Source: Candidatus Mnemosynella biddleae (lineage in GTDB: Archaea > Halobacteriota > Archaeoglobi > Mnemosynellales > Mnemosynellaceae). From it: DNA of 64,000 nt. Both the position numbers and the translations under genes were made by a program. The stretch covers positions 161,808 through 225,807 of the forward strand of contig MTMI02000010.1 of NCBI GenBank assembly GCA_002011165.2, given 5' to 3'. Positions 43,154 to 53,281 of this stretch are shown in pieces; the stretch's first letter is position 1, and every line of letters begins with the position of its first letter. A model generated the notes under the pieces. The model made no database searches. It worked only from the letters and a program-made list of their open reading frames with translations, and had not been told where the DNA came from.

Positions 43154-44356
43154 ATGCAGAAAGAAAAATTTCGAAATAAAACAGATTTAAGAATTTGCGT
43201 CGTAGATTTTCCTTACCCAAAGAGAGTGCGCCATAGTTATAAATTTACATATAATCTTGTCCGAATTCTTAAAAATGTAGCTAGCACGCAGTATATTATA
43301 AGTGATAATTTGGCTGAATATAAAATTAATGATAAAAACATCCATCTAAGGGAAATAGGCATCGCCCCTCATTTTCTCCGTGATATTAAACCAAAATGGT
43401 TTTCTCTCTTACTTTGGATTTTCAAAAATATTCTCATCCAATTAAGAATCTGTATTAATTTACTTAAAGTATCAAAAAAAGTGGATGTAGTTATATTTTT
43501 TATGATGCTTCCATATACGGAAGTTTTACCAATGTTTTTTGCAAAATTACTTGGAAAAGTAATAATAAAAGTCCCGTTGGGGGTTGCTCCAAGAGATAGG
43601 ATCTATGCCCCCTTCGTGTACAAATTATTTGAAAAGATGAGCCTCTGCTTATCTGATTATTATATCCCCGAATATGAAACCAACACTAAGCAATTAAAGA
43701 GATATGAGCAGCTAAAATATCCTCAAAAATTACTCCCAGCAGCACATTTTTTTGTGCTTGAAGATGAATTTAAGATAATGAAAACAATTAATGAAAGGGA
43801 AAATGTTGTTGGATACATCGGTGGTTTTAGGGAGATAAAAGGAATTGTAAACTTTGTTAAAGCTATACCTCTCGTTTTAAATAAAGATAACGAAATACGA
43901 TTTTTAATTGCTGGAGAAGGAGTATTAAAGAACGAAATTGAAAAATTGATAAGGAAATATCCTGAAAATAAAGTGACTTTAATAGATTGGATACCCCACG
44001 AAGAGGTACCAAAATATCTGAACGAACTGAAATTATTAGTTATTCCTTCATATAGTGAAGGAGTGCCTAATATAGCAATTGAAGCAATGGCCTGTGGAAC
44101 GCCAATTCTTAGTACAAAAGTTGGAGTTATACCAATGTTAATACAAAATGGAAAAAATGGATTTATTTTAGAAGATAACTCGCCAGAATGCATTGCCAGT
44201 AGTATAATTGAGGTTTTAAGCCGTGGTAATAGTTATCTTAAAAAAATAGCAAACAATGCAAGATATTTAATTGATGAAAAATATAAATTTCATTCTATAG
44301 TTGAAAGATGGAGAAGGATTTTAAACGAGATCGACAAAAATTTATTGGCTGACTAA
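43154..44356 (+). CDS. GT4 family glycosyltransferase
   Basis: 400 aa. GT-B donor half: VVGYIGGFREIKG, FLIAGEGVLKN, VTLIDWIPHEEVPKYL, PSYSEGVPNIAIEAMACGTPIL. Its end overlaps the convergent GT2 gene by 15 bases. A+T-rich codon use like its neighbours. Confidence 0.87.
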   Translation: MQKEKFRNKTDLRICVVDFPYPKRVRHSYKFTYNLVRILKNVASTQYIISDNLAEYKINDKNIHLREIGIAPHFLRDIKPKWFSLLLWIFKNILIQLRICINLLKVSKKVDVVIFFMMLPYTEVLPMFFAKLLGKVIIKVPLGVAPRDRIYAPFVYKLFEKMSLCLSDYYIPEYETNTKQLKRYEQLKYPQKLLPAAHFFVLEDEFKIMKTINERENVVGYIGGFREIKGIVNFVKAIPLVLNKDNEIRFLIAGEGVLKNEIEKLIRKYPENKVTLIDWIPHEEVPKYLNELKLLVIPSYSEGVPNIAIEAMACGTPILSTKVGVIPMLIQNGKNGFILEDNSPECIASSIIEVLSRGNSYLKKIANNARYLIDEKYKFHSIVERWRRILNEIDKNLLAD

Positions 44357-45346
44357 GTGTAGGAGGATATACCTAAAAGTCCAATAAGGTATATATATAA
44401 TATTAAAAATTAAAGCTGTAACAAGTTTTACGCCTCTCCAATGTTTCCCAATGAGTAATAGCTTTGTTCCAAATGTATAATAGAAATACTTAATGTAATG
44501 TCTTAATTTTTTTAATTTTTTGGATTTCTTTCTACTTGCTCCAATTTTATGCCATATTTTTGATTTCCCTGTTGCAAAAATCCTAAAATTACATTTAAGT
44601 GCTCTTAAAGAAATATCCACATCCTCGTATCCCATCGGAAATCTGCTATCTAATAACCCTGTACACTTAAGGGTTTCATTACGTATGATAAAGCAACACC
44701 CATTGACCCAATCTACCTCTACAACATTTTCATACTGTCCATAATCTATTTCGTTTTGCCCGATTATATGCCAATTACCCAACCAATAGTTGATTAAACC
44801 TCCAATAAAGTTTATTTTTTTAGGTTCATCATAATAATAAATCTTTGGTCCGACCAATCCAATTTTCTCATCACTCTCCGCAACCTTAACCAATTCGCTC
44901 AAAAACTCCTTATCGACAACAGTATCATTGTTTAAAAGCAAAATATAGTCAGGATTTAAAGCATTTAAAGCAAATCTTATTCCCACATTATTTCCTTCCG
45001 TAAATCCATAATTTTCTTCATTTTTTATGATAATAAGTTTTCTATTTGGGGGCAAGTTAGCAATTATTTTCTTCCCACTATTAGTTTTACTTTCTATTTC
45101 CTTCCTTGGATATTCTAAGACCATTATAGGCTTATTATCAATATTATATTTTAAAAAATTGGATCTCACTTTAATTTTACCTGTACAATATTCTTTTATT
45201 TTTTGGATTGAGTTATCCTCAGAACCGTTATCAACGACGATAACATCGTAATTTGGATAATTAATCTGATATACTGATTCTAAACACTCTATAGTCTCTT
45301 TCCAGCTGTTCCAGTTAAGGATTATGATTGAAACTTTTGGATTCAT
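44342..45346 (-). CDS. GT2 family glycosyltransferase (rhamnosyl/galactofuranosyl type)
   Basis: 334 aa. SIIILNWNSWKETIECL at the N-terminus, VVDNGSEDNS, LLLNNDTVVD (DxD equivalent), NGCCFIIR, GYEDVDISLR; these features match the WbbL-like GT2 group that often uses dTDP-rhamnose. A hydrophobic C-terminal helix may bind the membrane. Its start abuts the methyltransferase stop. Confidence 0.85.
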   Translation of the reverse strand: MNPKVSIIILNWNSWKETIECLESVYQINYPNYDVIVVDNGSEDNSIQKIKEYCTGKIKVRSNFLKYNIDNKPIMVLEYPRKEIESKTNSGKKIIANLPPNRKLIIIKNEENYGFTEGNNVGIRFALNALNPDYILLLNNDTVVDKEFLSELVKVAESDEKIGLVGPKIYYYDEPKKINFIGGLINYWLGNWHIIGQNEIDYGQYENVVEVDWVNGCCFIIRNETLKCTGLLDSRFPMGYEDVDISLRALKCNFRIFATGKSKIWHKIGASRKKSKKLKKLRHYIKYFYYTFGTKLLLIGKHWRGVKLVTALIFNIIYIPYWTFRYILLHLVSQ

Positions 45347-46179
45347 TAGACTTCACCTTTTTCAGCAATAGCAATTATATATTTCGAAGTGGTAAACAAA
45401 TTATTTTTAAATTTGGATACTTTGTAATTCTCATCTATGATTTCTTCCAATTTTTTCTCTTTTTTTTCTGTATTATAAAAATCCCTATATTCTTTATTTA
45501 GATTTATAAACTTTTTAATGATCTTTTTGACAGTATTTCCTGTAGGGATGATTGAAAGAATATTTACTCCAATTTTTATTAATTTCTTTGTTAAGTTAAT
45601 ATCGCATTGACCATATAACTTAACGTTAACAAAATATTCATTTAATAAGTCAAAAAACTCCTCGGGATAAAATTCCTTAAAATGAAAGGGATTTAAAGGT
45701 TTTTCAGTATGTGGAGAACTAATTTTTTTGTTAGGTGTTGAACAGATAAATAATCCGTTATCCTTTAATACCCTTTTGCACTCACTTAAAAATTTTCTAT
45801 ATTCTTTTATATGTTCAATAGTTTCGAAAGAAACGACGACATCAAATGACTCATCATAAAATGGTAAACTTGTTGCTTCGCCTAAAATAAAACTTAGATG
45901 TCTTGTTTCATAAAAATTTTTAGCATAAATTACAGCATCTTTCGAAGCATCTAATCCAATTACTTTCTTTGCACCATTCTTTGCTAAATAATAGGATCCA
46001 TATCCAGTTCCAGATGCAACATCTAAAACGAGTTTATCTTTGATATATTTTGATGCGAAAAAGTATCTATTTATATGTTCTTGATATACAACATAAGGCG
46101 TTTTACCTGGTACAACGCGCTCTCCTGTATATTCTAATTCAACTATAATATCTTTTCTTAGTTCTTTTTTGGACCCCAT
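45346..46179 (-). CDS. SAM-dependent methyltransferase
   Basis: 277 aa. Class I fold: VLDVASGTGYGSYYLAK (motif I), GLDASKDAV, FDVVVSFETIEHI and LKDNGLFICSTPNK. Probably methylates a sugar or lipid-linked glycan terminus. Co-directional with the GT2 gene. Confidence 0.87.
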   Translation of the reverse strand: MGSKKELRKDIIVELEYTGERVVPGKTPYVVYQEHINRYFFASKYIKDKLVLDVASGTGYGSYYLAKNGAKKVIGLDASKDAVIYAKNFYETRHLSFILGEATSLPFYDESFDVVVSFETIEHIKEYRKFLSECKRVLKDNGLFICSTPNKKISSPHTEKPLNPFHFKEFYPEEFFDLLNEYFVNVKLYGQCDINLTKKLIKIGVNILSIIPTGNTVKKIIKKFINLNKEYRDFYNTEKKEKKLEEIIDENYKVSKFKNNLFTTSKYIIAIAEKGEV

Positions 46180-46840
46180 CTCAATATGAACCCCTCTAAT
46201 TCTTTACTTTTGATTTGTATGGGGTATCCTAAATTAATTTTGCTCAATCAAATCACCACTTGCAAAAAATTCGAAAGAAGAGCGGTTAAACGGCCAAGCC
46301 CGTCTACGAAGGATTGTTAATCGGGCACCTGTTTCCTGTCTCCCGTCATAATCTTCATTGAGTGTTTTTCTTTCAAAATCTAGCCCTTCCCTCTGCTTCT
46401 TCTTCATATTCTCCTTCACCAAGCCCCCTTCAGTTAGAATTTTGTAGGTGATTTGTGGGGAGATATGAGTAGGCATGTATTTTCCTCTATTTTCCTTTTC
46501 TAGGTGAATATGGCTCCACATTGAATTTCTTATAAGTATTTAGCGCGAGTTCTTCAGTTTTTCCACATTTCCTTTGCTCTCTTCCTGACTTTCCTGAACT
46601 TTTTCTGTCTTGCAATCCCGAGGAATTTTGCTATTTCCCTTACTGACTTTCTGCTAAGTCACCGTTTGATTATTCTAACTTTGTCCCTTATTTGTTAGTT
46701 TTCTCAGATACTTGTTTAGTTCTGGTGTAAAGTTATTTCAGGATATTACACTACTCCTGCAAATAAAAAAAGTCTTATATATTCTTAGTTGTTAAAAACG
46801 TACAACGAGATACGTAGCAGAGCTCAATAAGAGGTGAAGA
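46180..46840. other. Gene-poor stretch with a transposase-like HTH remnant
   Basis: On the minus strand around 46690-46550 a frame reads IRDKVRIIKR, stop, LSRKSVREIAKFLGIAR... KRAKEMWKN: a helix-turn-helix like that of IS transposases, interrupted by a stop. A 95-aa frame at 46234-46521 resembles no protein and is not called. The region before 46841 has GAGGTGA upstream of the sulfatase ATG. Confidence 0.4.
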
Positions 46841-48256
46841 ATGGACAAGCGGAAAAATGTAATCCTTATAACAATAGATGCTCTTAGAGCGGATCATCTA
46901 AGCTGTTTAGGATATCATAGAAAAACAAGTCCAAATTTAGATAACTTAGCTAAGGATGGTATTTTATTTACGCAAGCAATAGCAAATTCTGCAGGAACGC
47001 CTGCCTCTTTTCAGTCTATTCTTACCTCTACTTATCCGTTAATGTTTGGAGGATATGGGCATCTCTCTAAGCATAGAACTACAATCGCAGAAGTATTAAA
47101 GAGAAACGGTTACAGTACAGCAGCATTTCATTCTAATCCCTTTTTATCAAGACATTATGGCTATGCTAGAGGATTTGATACTTTTGTGGATTTTTTGAAC
47201 GATCCACCAGCTATCAAAACTCTAAAGTATAAAGCTAAAGATAAAATAAAAAAATTATTAAATAGGAATGATTTTATGTATAAATTTGCGAAAAAAATGT
47301 ACAGATATTTGAAGACATTGCTAAAAACTGACGAAATTTCATATGTTACTGCTGAGGTAATTACTAAAAAAGCACTTTTCTGGTTGAGAGAAAATCTAGA
47401 AAACAATTTTTTTATATGGATTCATTATATGGATGTTCACGAACCCTGTTCACCCCCATATGAGTATGTAAAATTATTTCGTCCACAAGGTATTAATAAA
47501 CAGGAAATTAAGAAACTCAAGAAGAAATTATATTTTACTCATAAGATGTCATATGAAGAGTTAAAGTTATTAATTGATTTATATGATTCCAAAATAAGAT
47601 ATGTTGACAACATTTTAGGATCATTTTTCGACAAATTAGAAGATTTGGGCCTTCTGCACAATACTTTGATTGTGGTAACGGCCGATCATGGCGAGGAATT
47701 TTTAGAGCATGGGGAGCTTGCTCATCATCCAAAATTATATGACGAATTACTCCATGTACCTTTGATAATTTATGGTCCTAAATTTGTAGGTAAAAACATT
47801 AAGATCGATGAGCCTGTTGGCCTTATAGATCTAGCGCCTACTATTTTAGATATATTGGGTATTAAAAAAGTTAAAAACTTCTATGGAACGAGTTTGCTTC
47901 CATTAATAGAGGGGAAAGAAACAGTATCGGATGGTGGAGTAATAAGCGAAATTTGTAAAGAAAATGTCATCGAGGGCGGAAAATTGAAAATCAACCTAAA
48001 GAAAAGAATTATATCTTATAGAACGCGAAACTGGAAATATATATTTGATGAAGAAAATAAAAGACGAGAACTTTATTATCTACGTAATGACCCCAAGGAG
48101 ACAAAAAATTTATCACAAGAAGAAAAAGAAAAAGTAAAAGAATTTGAATCAAAAATTTTGGACCATATATTAATGGAAGAAAGGATGATGATGATTAGTG
48201 AAGAAGAGAGAATCCGAGAAAAGGTAAAACTGCTAAGATCATTAAATAAATTATAA
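46841..48256 (+). CDS. Sulfatase/phosphoglycerol-transferase-like AP-superfamily protein
   Basis: 471 aa. Sulfatase-type N-terminus (NVILITIDALRADHLSCLGY), nucleophile region SAGTPASFQSILTSTYP with Thr in place of the Cys/Ser needed for formylglycine, VVTADHGEEFLEHG and a C-terminal sub-domain (YRTRNWKYIFDEE). The Thr suggests phosphotransfer or hydrolysis rather than true sulfatase activity. It stands alone between glycan genes. Confidence 0.85.
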   Translation: MDKRKNVILITIDALRADHLSCLGYHRKTSPNLDNLAKDGILFTQAIANSAGTPASFQSILTSTYPLMFGGYGHLSKHRTTIAEVLKRNGYSTAAFHSNPFLSRHYGYARGFDTFVDFLNDPPAIKTLKYKAKDKIKKLLNRNDFMYKFAKKMYRYLKTLLKTDEISYVTAEVITKKALFWLRENLENNFFIWIHYMDVHEPCSPPYEYVKLFRPQGINKQEIKKLKKKLYFTHKMSYEELKLLIDLYDSKIRYVDNILGSFFDKLEDLGLLHNTLIVVTADHGEEFLEHGELAHHPKLYDELLHVPLIIYGPKFVGKNIKIDEPVGLIDLAPTILDILGIKKVKNFYGTSLLPLIEGKETVSDGGVISEICKENVIEGGKLKINLKKRIISYRTRNWKYIFDEENKRRELYYLRNDPKETKNLSQEEKEKVKEFESKILDHILMEERMMMISEEERIREKVKLLRSLNKL

Positions 48257-49777
48257 TCAGACAAATCTCTTAAATATATTTTTTATTAAATCTGTATTTA
48301 CTCCTATCTTTCTTTCTATTGCAAGGAGCAAATCTAGGTCTTCCTTGTCAATACTTTTTGTAAGGAGTGAAAACAAAAAATAACCAAAAAAGTAAGCAAC
48401 CATCAAAATAGGGAGCATCCAGAATCTTACAGTTAAGAGTAAAGATGCAACATAAATAGACATGAAAAGGGTGACTGAAACACATATAAGCTTTAAATAA
48501 TTCTTTGTAAAAGGATGTATTCCAGAAAGTTGATAAAGTTTAGTGGATGCAGTAGCATTAGCTAATATGTAAGACGAAGCAGATGCTAATGCTGCTCCAG
48601 TAATACCATACGGTGGAATCAAAACTGCGTTTAAGGTTACATTTATAATGGCACCCACTAAAGTCATATACATGAGTAGTTTTCCGCCCCCTATAGCAAC
48701 CAAGCTTAAATTGTTCAGCCCCATAGATACGTGGAACATGAAGCCCAAGGCGAGTATCCTTAAAGCGGAGGAGGCGGGAACATAGCTGGTGCCAAAGAGG
48801 AAGCCCAGTACAACTTCAGGAAACAGAAACAGGACGAAGAACATGGGGAGGGTTGCGGAAAATATCCACTTTGTGATGACTTGGTAAATTCTCTTCAGTT
48901 CGTCCATTCTGTTCTCTGAGTAGAGTTGTGTGGCAATGGGATTATACATAAACCCAGTAGATGCCAAGAATATAGGAATTAGGTTTGCTAGAAGATAGGC
49001 AGCGTTGTATAATCCTACTACATCAGGTGTTTTGAAGAAGCCTAACATTAGAGTATCCGTCCAAATCATTGCCATAGCGAGAATTAATGCAACCAAAAGC
49101 GGTATAGAAAAAGTTAGTAACTCCTTTGTGGTGGATACTGTTTTTCTGCCCAATTTCACTTTTATCTTCAACGAATAGAACGTTAGAGTAAGGCATGTTG
49201 CAGTTACAGAGAGCGCAAAAGCATAAATAACTCCTTCAAAACCTAACCCAAGAAAAAATGCGGCAGTAACGAGTAAGAGAAAGAATATATTCTGAAAAAT
49301 GTTCTGAAAATAAACCTTAATCTCTACCTTGCCAAAACCCCTGAAAACAGCCACAAGAACGTTCAGTAAAACGGAAAAGGGGATAGCAATGGAGATGATC
49401 TTCAGAGGTTTAGCAAGCTCTGGAGTATCAAACAACTTTGCCACCATATCCGATGCAGCAAATAGTATCAGGAAAGTCAGTACACTGGACACAGAAGCAA
49501 TAAAAACAGCAGATCCTACAATCTCCTTCACTTTCATTTCCGATTTGCTTATATAATATGCTATCTGTCTTGTAACTCCTTCAGATAAGCCTAGTGTTGA
49601 TATGGTAACAAACACATTGAATAGAGCCAAAGCAAGAGAGAAAATCCCATATTCTACTTGTGTAATGGTTCTTATAACCAGTATTCTCGAAAGTATACCT
49701 AAGCTCATACCTATAACCGTTCCTATAAGGACTATCCCTGCACCTTTAACCACTCTTTGCAGTGATGGGCTATTCAT
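48257..49777 (-). CDS. Polysaccharide flippase (Wzx/RfbX type)
   Basis: 506 aa with about 14 TM helices and the family's start (VVKGAGIVLIGTVIGMSLGI). Moves lipid-linked glycan across the membrane, comparable to AglR. Convergent with the sulfatase-like gene; directly followed (upstream on the strand) by the rhamnose genes. Confidence 0.88.
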   Translation of the reverse strand: MNSPSLQRVVKGAGIVLIGTVIGMSLGILSRILVIRTITQVEYGIFSLALALFNVFVTISTLGLSEGVTRQIAYYISKSEMKVKEIVGSAVFIASVSSVLTFLILFAASDMVAKLFDTPELAKPLKIISIAIPFSVLLNVLVAVFRGFGKVEIKVYFQNIFQNIFFLLLVTAAFFLGLGFEGVIYAFALSVTATCLTLTFYSLKIKVKLGRKTVSTTKELLTFSIPLLVALILAMAMIWTDTLMLGFFKTPDVVGLYNAAYLLANLIPIFLASTGFMYNPIATQLYSENRMDELKRIYQVITKWIFSATLPMFFVLFLFPEVVLGFLFGTSYVPASSALRILALGFMFHVSMGLNNLSLVAIGGGKLLMYMTLVGAIINVTLNAVLIPPYGITGAALASASSYILANATASTKLYQLSGIHPFTKNYLKLICVSVTLFMSIYVASLLLTVRFWMLPILMVAYFFGYFLFSLLTKSIDKEDLDLLLAIERKIGVNTDLIKNIFKRFV

Positions 49778-49816
49778 GCAGAACCCTTCAAATTTGCCGG
49801 TTTTTCCTACTTATCC

Positions 49817-50317
49817 TTACTTATGCGGTGGATAAAACCAGTTCCACGGCTTACCACATCTCGGATCATCTTCTCTACCATTTATCACCTTTGGAACTAT
49901 CGTCTCATCGTTCCATGGCCTTCTCAATTCATCTGGATTCTTGTAGTCATACAATCTATTAACGAAGTAAATCAACATCGCTGGTTCATTTCCAACGGCT
50001 TTTATTCCATGCCAGTAATGCCCAGGAATTCTGACAACCTGCAAGTTTTCACCAGTTGAAACTATCTCATTAAGTTCCTCCGTTTTCTCGTCATAAGCAC
50101 ATATCTTTAATGCTCCTTTAACAACAACAAAATAATCTACCTGTCCTCTTTCATGCTTGTGCCACGCTCTTACAATCCCAGGGTAGCTTATCGACAGATT
50201 TGCTTGTACTATCTCATCTTCAAATATGTCTGACCAGTCTCTTCTCATAATCTCTGTAAAAAACCCTCTCTCATCTGCAAATCTCTTCAGAGGTTTAACA
50301 ACAATTCCAAGCAACAT
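49817..50317 (-). CDS. rfbC: dTDP-4-dehydrorhamnose 3,5-epimerase-like protein
   Basis: 166 aa cupin: KRFADERGFFTEIMR, QANLSISYPGIVRAWHKH (catalytic His region), DYFVVVKG, and IPGHYWHGIKA. Archaeal members of this length act in dTDP-L-rhamnose synthesis. It lies next to RfbD, an SDR epimerase and RfbA, all on the minus strand. Confidence 0.85.
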   Translation of the reverse strand: MLLGIVVKPLKRFADERGFFTEIMRRDWSDIFEDEIVQANLSISYPGIVRAWHKHERGQVDYFVVVKGALKICAYDEKTEELNEIVSTGENLQVVRIPGHYWHGIKAVGNEPAMLIYFVNRLYDYKNPDELRRPWNDETIVPKVINGREDDPRCGKPWNWFYPPHK

Positions 50318-50347
50318 CTCTTTATCCTCCCTCTTGATCTAATTAAA

Positions 50348-51196
50348 TCAAGATATGTGACCTTTCTCTACTAAATACGCTCTAAGCGCCTCTTTCCAGT
50401 TCCTCATATTTATTCCATACGACTTGATTTTTTCAACGCTCAGAGCTGAATTTTTTGGTCTTTTTGCTTTTGTAGGATATTCATCAGATGTTATCGGAGA
50501 TAGTCTTGCAGAAATATTAGCAATCTCAAAAATCTCCCTCGCAAATTCATACCATGTGCAGAAACCATCATTTGCAACATGATAGACCCCAAACGGTAAT
50601 TTCTTTTCTATAATCTGCTTAATGGCCATTGATGCATCCATAGTATAGGTTGGAGATATCGTGATATCGTTCACCACTCTCAACTCGTATTCAGATTTTG
50701 CTTTTGATATCATAGTTTCTACAAAATTTCCACCTTTGCCACTGGCTCCAGCCACTCCAAAAAGGCTAGAAACTCGGATTATGTAATATTTCTCAGATAA
50801 ATATTTAGTGAACAGTTCCCCGGCATATTTGCTGACACCATACGAATTTATAGGATTGGGCGCATCGTCTTCAGTATATGGTGTTTTCTTTGCCCCATCA
50901 AAAACATAATCTGTGCTTATGAAAATGTTAATAGCACCAACATCACTGGAAATTTTTGCAATATTCCTAGCGCCTAGTGAGTTCACAAGAAGAGTCTTCT
51001 CTGTATTGATTTCACACTCATCAGTTCTGTGATAAGCTGCCGTATTTATTACCACGTGTGGTTTAATTTCTTTAAGAATTTCGCAGCTAGAGTAATCTGT
51101 TATCTCTATCTCATTGTGGGTCAGTGGTATTACATCCTCGAAAACCTTAATCAAATCTGAACCTAATTGCCCAACTCCAATTATAGCGACCTTCAA
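50348..51196 (-). CDS. rfbD: dTDP-4-dehydrorhamnose reductase
   Basis: 282 aa SDR. GVGQLGSDLIKVF (cofactor loop), INTAAYHRTDECE, ISTDYVFDG, NSYGVSKYAGE (YxxxK) and SSLFG. Reduces the keto sugar to dTDP-L-rhamnose. Overlaps the upstream SDR gene by 4 bases. Confidence 0.88.
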   Translation of the reverse strand: MKVAIIGVGQLGSDLIKVFEDVIPLTHNEIEITDYSSCEILKEIKPHVVINTAAYHRTDECEINTEKTLLVNSLGARNIAKISSDVGAINIFISTDYVFDGAKKTPYTEDDAPNPINSYGVSKYAGELFTKYLSEKYYIIRVSSLFGVAGASGKGGNFVETMISKAKSEYELRVVNDITISPTYTMDASMAIKQIIEKKLPFGVYHVANDGFCTWYEFAREIFEIANISARLSPITSDEYPTKAKRPKNSALSVEKIKSYGINMRNWKEALRAYLVEKGHIS

Positions 51197-52212
51197 AGTA
51201 TCCCACCTCTGAGTTCAACCTCTTTAATTATTTTATGAGCTTCTATCAAATACTTGTACCACTCTACAGTTCTTGTTTTAATGCTATCTGTAATCTTGCC
51301 TTCTACTAATGCCTCATAAACCTCTCTTGCCCCCTCTTTTGGAGTGTATTTAGGTTTAAATCTTAAATTTCTTTCTATTTTACTGAAATCTACTCTGTAA
51401 GACCTTTTATCCGGCGAACCATACCACTCAAAGTTGAAGGGTATACCTATCGACTCAGCAATTAACCTAGCTAATGGCAATATTTGGACATTCTGATCAT
51501 TACTACCCACATTATAAATTTCTTTATTAACGATTTCAGGAGGATTCTCTAGCACGGTTATAAATGCTCTTGATGTATCTTTAACGTGAACAAAAGGTCT
51601 CCATTGAGTGCCATCTCTCATTATCGGTATCTTTCCGTTTTTATAGAAACCTAGAACCATCCCGTTTATCGCCAAATCAAATCTCATTCTTGGAGACAAA
51701 CCATAAACCGTTGCTTGTCTTAACACTGTTACACAGAAATTATTATCCCCCAATGGTAAAACCTCCTTCTCTGCTGATAAGTTAGCTTTAGCATAAGTTG
51801 TTAGTGGATTGGTTGGTGATTCTTCATTTACTATTTCATCTTGAAATCCATAAACACTACATGAGGAGGCAAGTATGTATTTAATGATGCCATATTTCTT
51901 AGCTAAATTTGCGACCCTAACCCTCCCTTTGTAATTTATCTCCATAGTTTTCGAGGGATCTAGCTCTCCGCTTGGATCATTCGACAACGCTGCTAAATCC
52001 ATTACAGCATCCACATCTCGTAATATATTGGGGTCAAACCATCTTACATCATCCTTGATTATTTCTAGATTTGAGTCGGTTGCCACATGTGAAAGAGTTT
52101 CAACCCCAAAGAAAAATCTGTCCAAACACTTAACTCTGTATCCTTCTTCAAGCAACATTTGGGTCAAAACCGAGCCGATATATCCTCCCCCGCCAGTAAT
52201 TAAAACTCTCAA
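51193..52212 (-). CDS. NAD-dependent sugar epimerase/dehydratase family protein
   Basis: 339 aa extended SDR: TGGGGYIGSVLTQ nucleotide loop, DLAALSNDP, LASSCSVYG. The catalytic motif reads Y140-A-K-A-N144, so the usual YxxxK lysine is Asn. It occupies the slot of RfbB (4,6-dehydratase) in the rhamnose set but does not look like a standard RfbB. It may make a different sugar nucleotide. Confidence 0.75.
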   Translation of the reverse strand: MRVLITGGGGYIGSVLTQMLLEEGYRVKCLDRFFFGVETLSHVATDSNLEIIKDDVRWFDPNILRDVDAVMDLAALSNDPSGELDPSKTMEINYKGRVRVANLAKKYGIIKYILASSCSVYGFQDEIVNEESPTNPLTTYAKANLSAEKEVLPLGDNNFCVTVLRQATVYGLSPRMRFDLAINGMVLGFYKNGKIPIMRDGTQWRPFVHVKDTSRAFITVLENPPEIVNKEIYNVGSNDQNVQILPLARLIAESIGIPFNFEWYGSPDKRSYRVDFSKIERNLRFKPKYTPKEGAREVYEALVEGKITDSIKTRTVEWYKYLIEAHKIIKEVELRGGIL

Positions 52213-52228
52213 CGCTTATCACCCCCTC

Positions 52229-53281
52229 TCATAATACAATACTGGAGTTGTCGCCTACTATGAGTCTATATCCCCTCGGCATATGATCAAATTCCTGAAT
52301 TTTGACACCTCTCCCTATAAGACTTTCAACGATTCTTCCAGCGTTTATGACTTTACTTCCATCCATAATTACACTATCTTCAATCTCAGTTCCATCAATT
52401 TCACACTCTTTTCCTAGAGACGTATAAGGTCCTATGTACGAATTGACAATTTTACAGTTGTGTCCAATAATACAAGGTCCCTTAACGACTGAGTCCTTTA
52501 TCCTTGCTCCGCTCTCTATAACAACTCTACCTATAATTTTTGAGTTCTCAACTTCTCCCTCATTTTTTGGTTTAAGGCCATCTAGAACCAATCTATTTGC
52601 TTCTAATATGTCTTCTGGCTTACCGGTGTCCTTCCACCACCCAGTAACCTTTGTCCATCTAACTTCATATCTATGATCGATGAGCCACTGAATAGCATCT
52701 GTTATCTCAAGCTCATTCCTCCAAGAAGGCCTTATGCTCTTTACAGCCTCATGTATTACAGGTTTGAAAAAGTAGATACCAACCAGAGCAAGATTGCTTG
52801 GTGGAACTTTAGGTTTTTCGATGAGTCTCCTAATTGTTCCATCTTCATTAAGCTCTGCCACCCCGAACTGTTGAGGATTTTTAACTTCCGCAAGCATTAT
52901 GCTAGCATCACAATTGCTTTTCTTGAATTTTTCTGCGTGCTCAACAATTCCTTCTCTTAGTATGTTATCTCCTAGATACATAACAAAGTCTTCGTCCAAA
53001 AACTCTTCTGCAACGAGAATTGCATGAGCCAAACCCTTGGGTTCACCCTGATAGATAAACTCTATTTCTGCACTCCAATCGACTGAATTAACTGTTTCCA
53101 TAACCTGCTCTTTATTTGGCCCTACAATAATTCCTATCTCATCCACACCAGCCTCAATAACATCTTCAATTGCATAGAAAAGAATTGGTTTGTTGGCAAC
53201 CGGAATAAGCTGTTTTTGTTGAGAATACGTCAGAGGACGAAGGCGAGTTCCATGCCCGCCAGAAAGAATCAGAGCCTTCAT
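52229..53281 (-). CDS. rfbA: Glucose-1-phosphate thymidylyltransferase (long form)
   Basis: About 350 aa from ATG 53281, preceded by GAAGGTGAT; an upstream in-frame codon at 53296 is less likely. ILSGGHGTRLRPLT signature, PVANKPILFY, VMYLGDNIL, VTGWWKDTGKPEDIL, then a C-terminal left-handed beta-helix as in the long archaeal form. Starts the minus-strand rhamnose operon. Confidence 0.88.
   Translation of the reverse strand: MKALILSGGHGTRLRPLTYSQQKQLIPVANKPILFYAIEDVIEAGVDEIGIIVGPNKEQVMETVNSVDWSAEIEFIYQGEPKGLAHAILVAEEFLDEDFVMYLGDNILREGIVEHAEKFKKSNCDASIMLAEVKNPQQFGVAELNEDGTIRRLIEKPKVPPSNLALVGIYFFKPVIHEAVKSIRPSWRNELEITDAIQWLIDHRYEVRWTKVTGWWKDTGKPEDILEANRLVLDGLKPKNEGEVENSKIIGRVVIESGARIKDSVVKGPCIIGHNCKIVNSYIGPYTSLGKECEIDGTEIEDSVIMDGSKVINAGRIVESLIGRGVKIQEFDHMPRGYRLIVGDNSSIVL

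Noticed and set aside
46234..46521. 95-aa minus-strand ORF
   Set aside because: No domain pattern, unusual composition, and lies in a degraded intergenic region; may be mobile-element debris.
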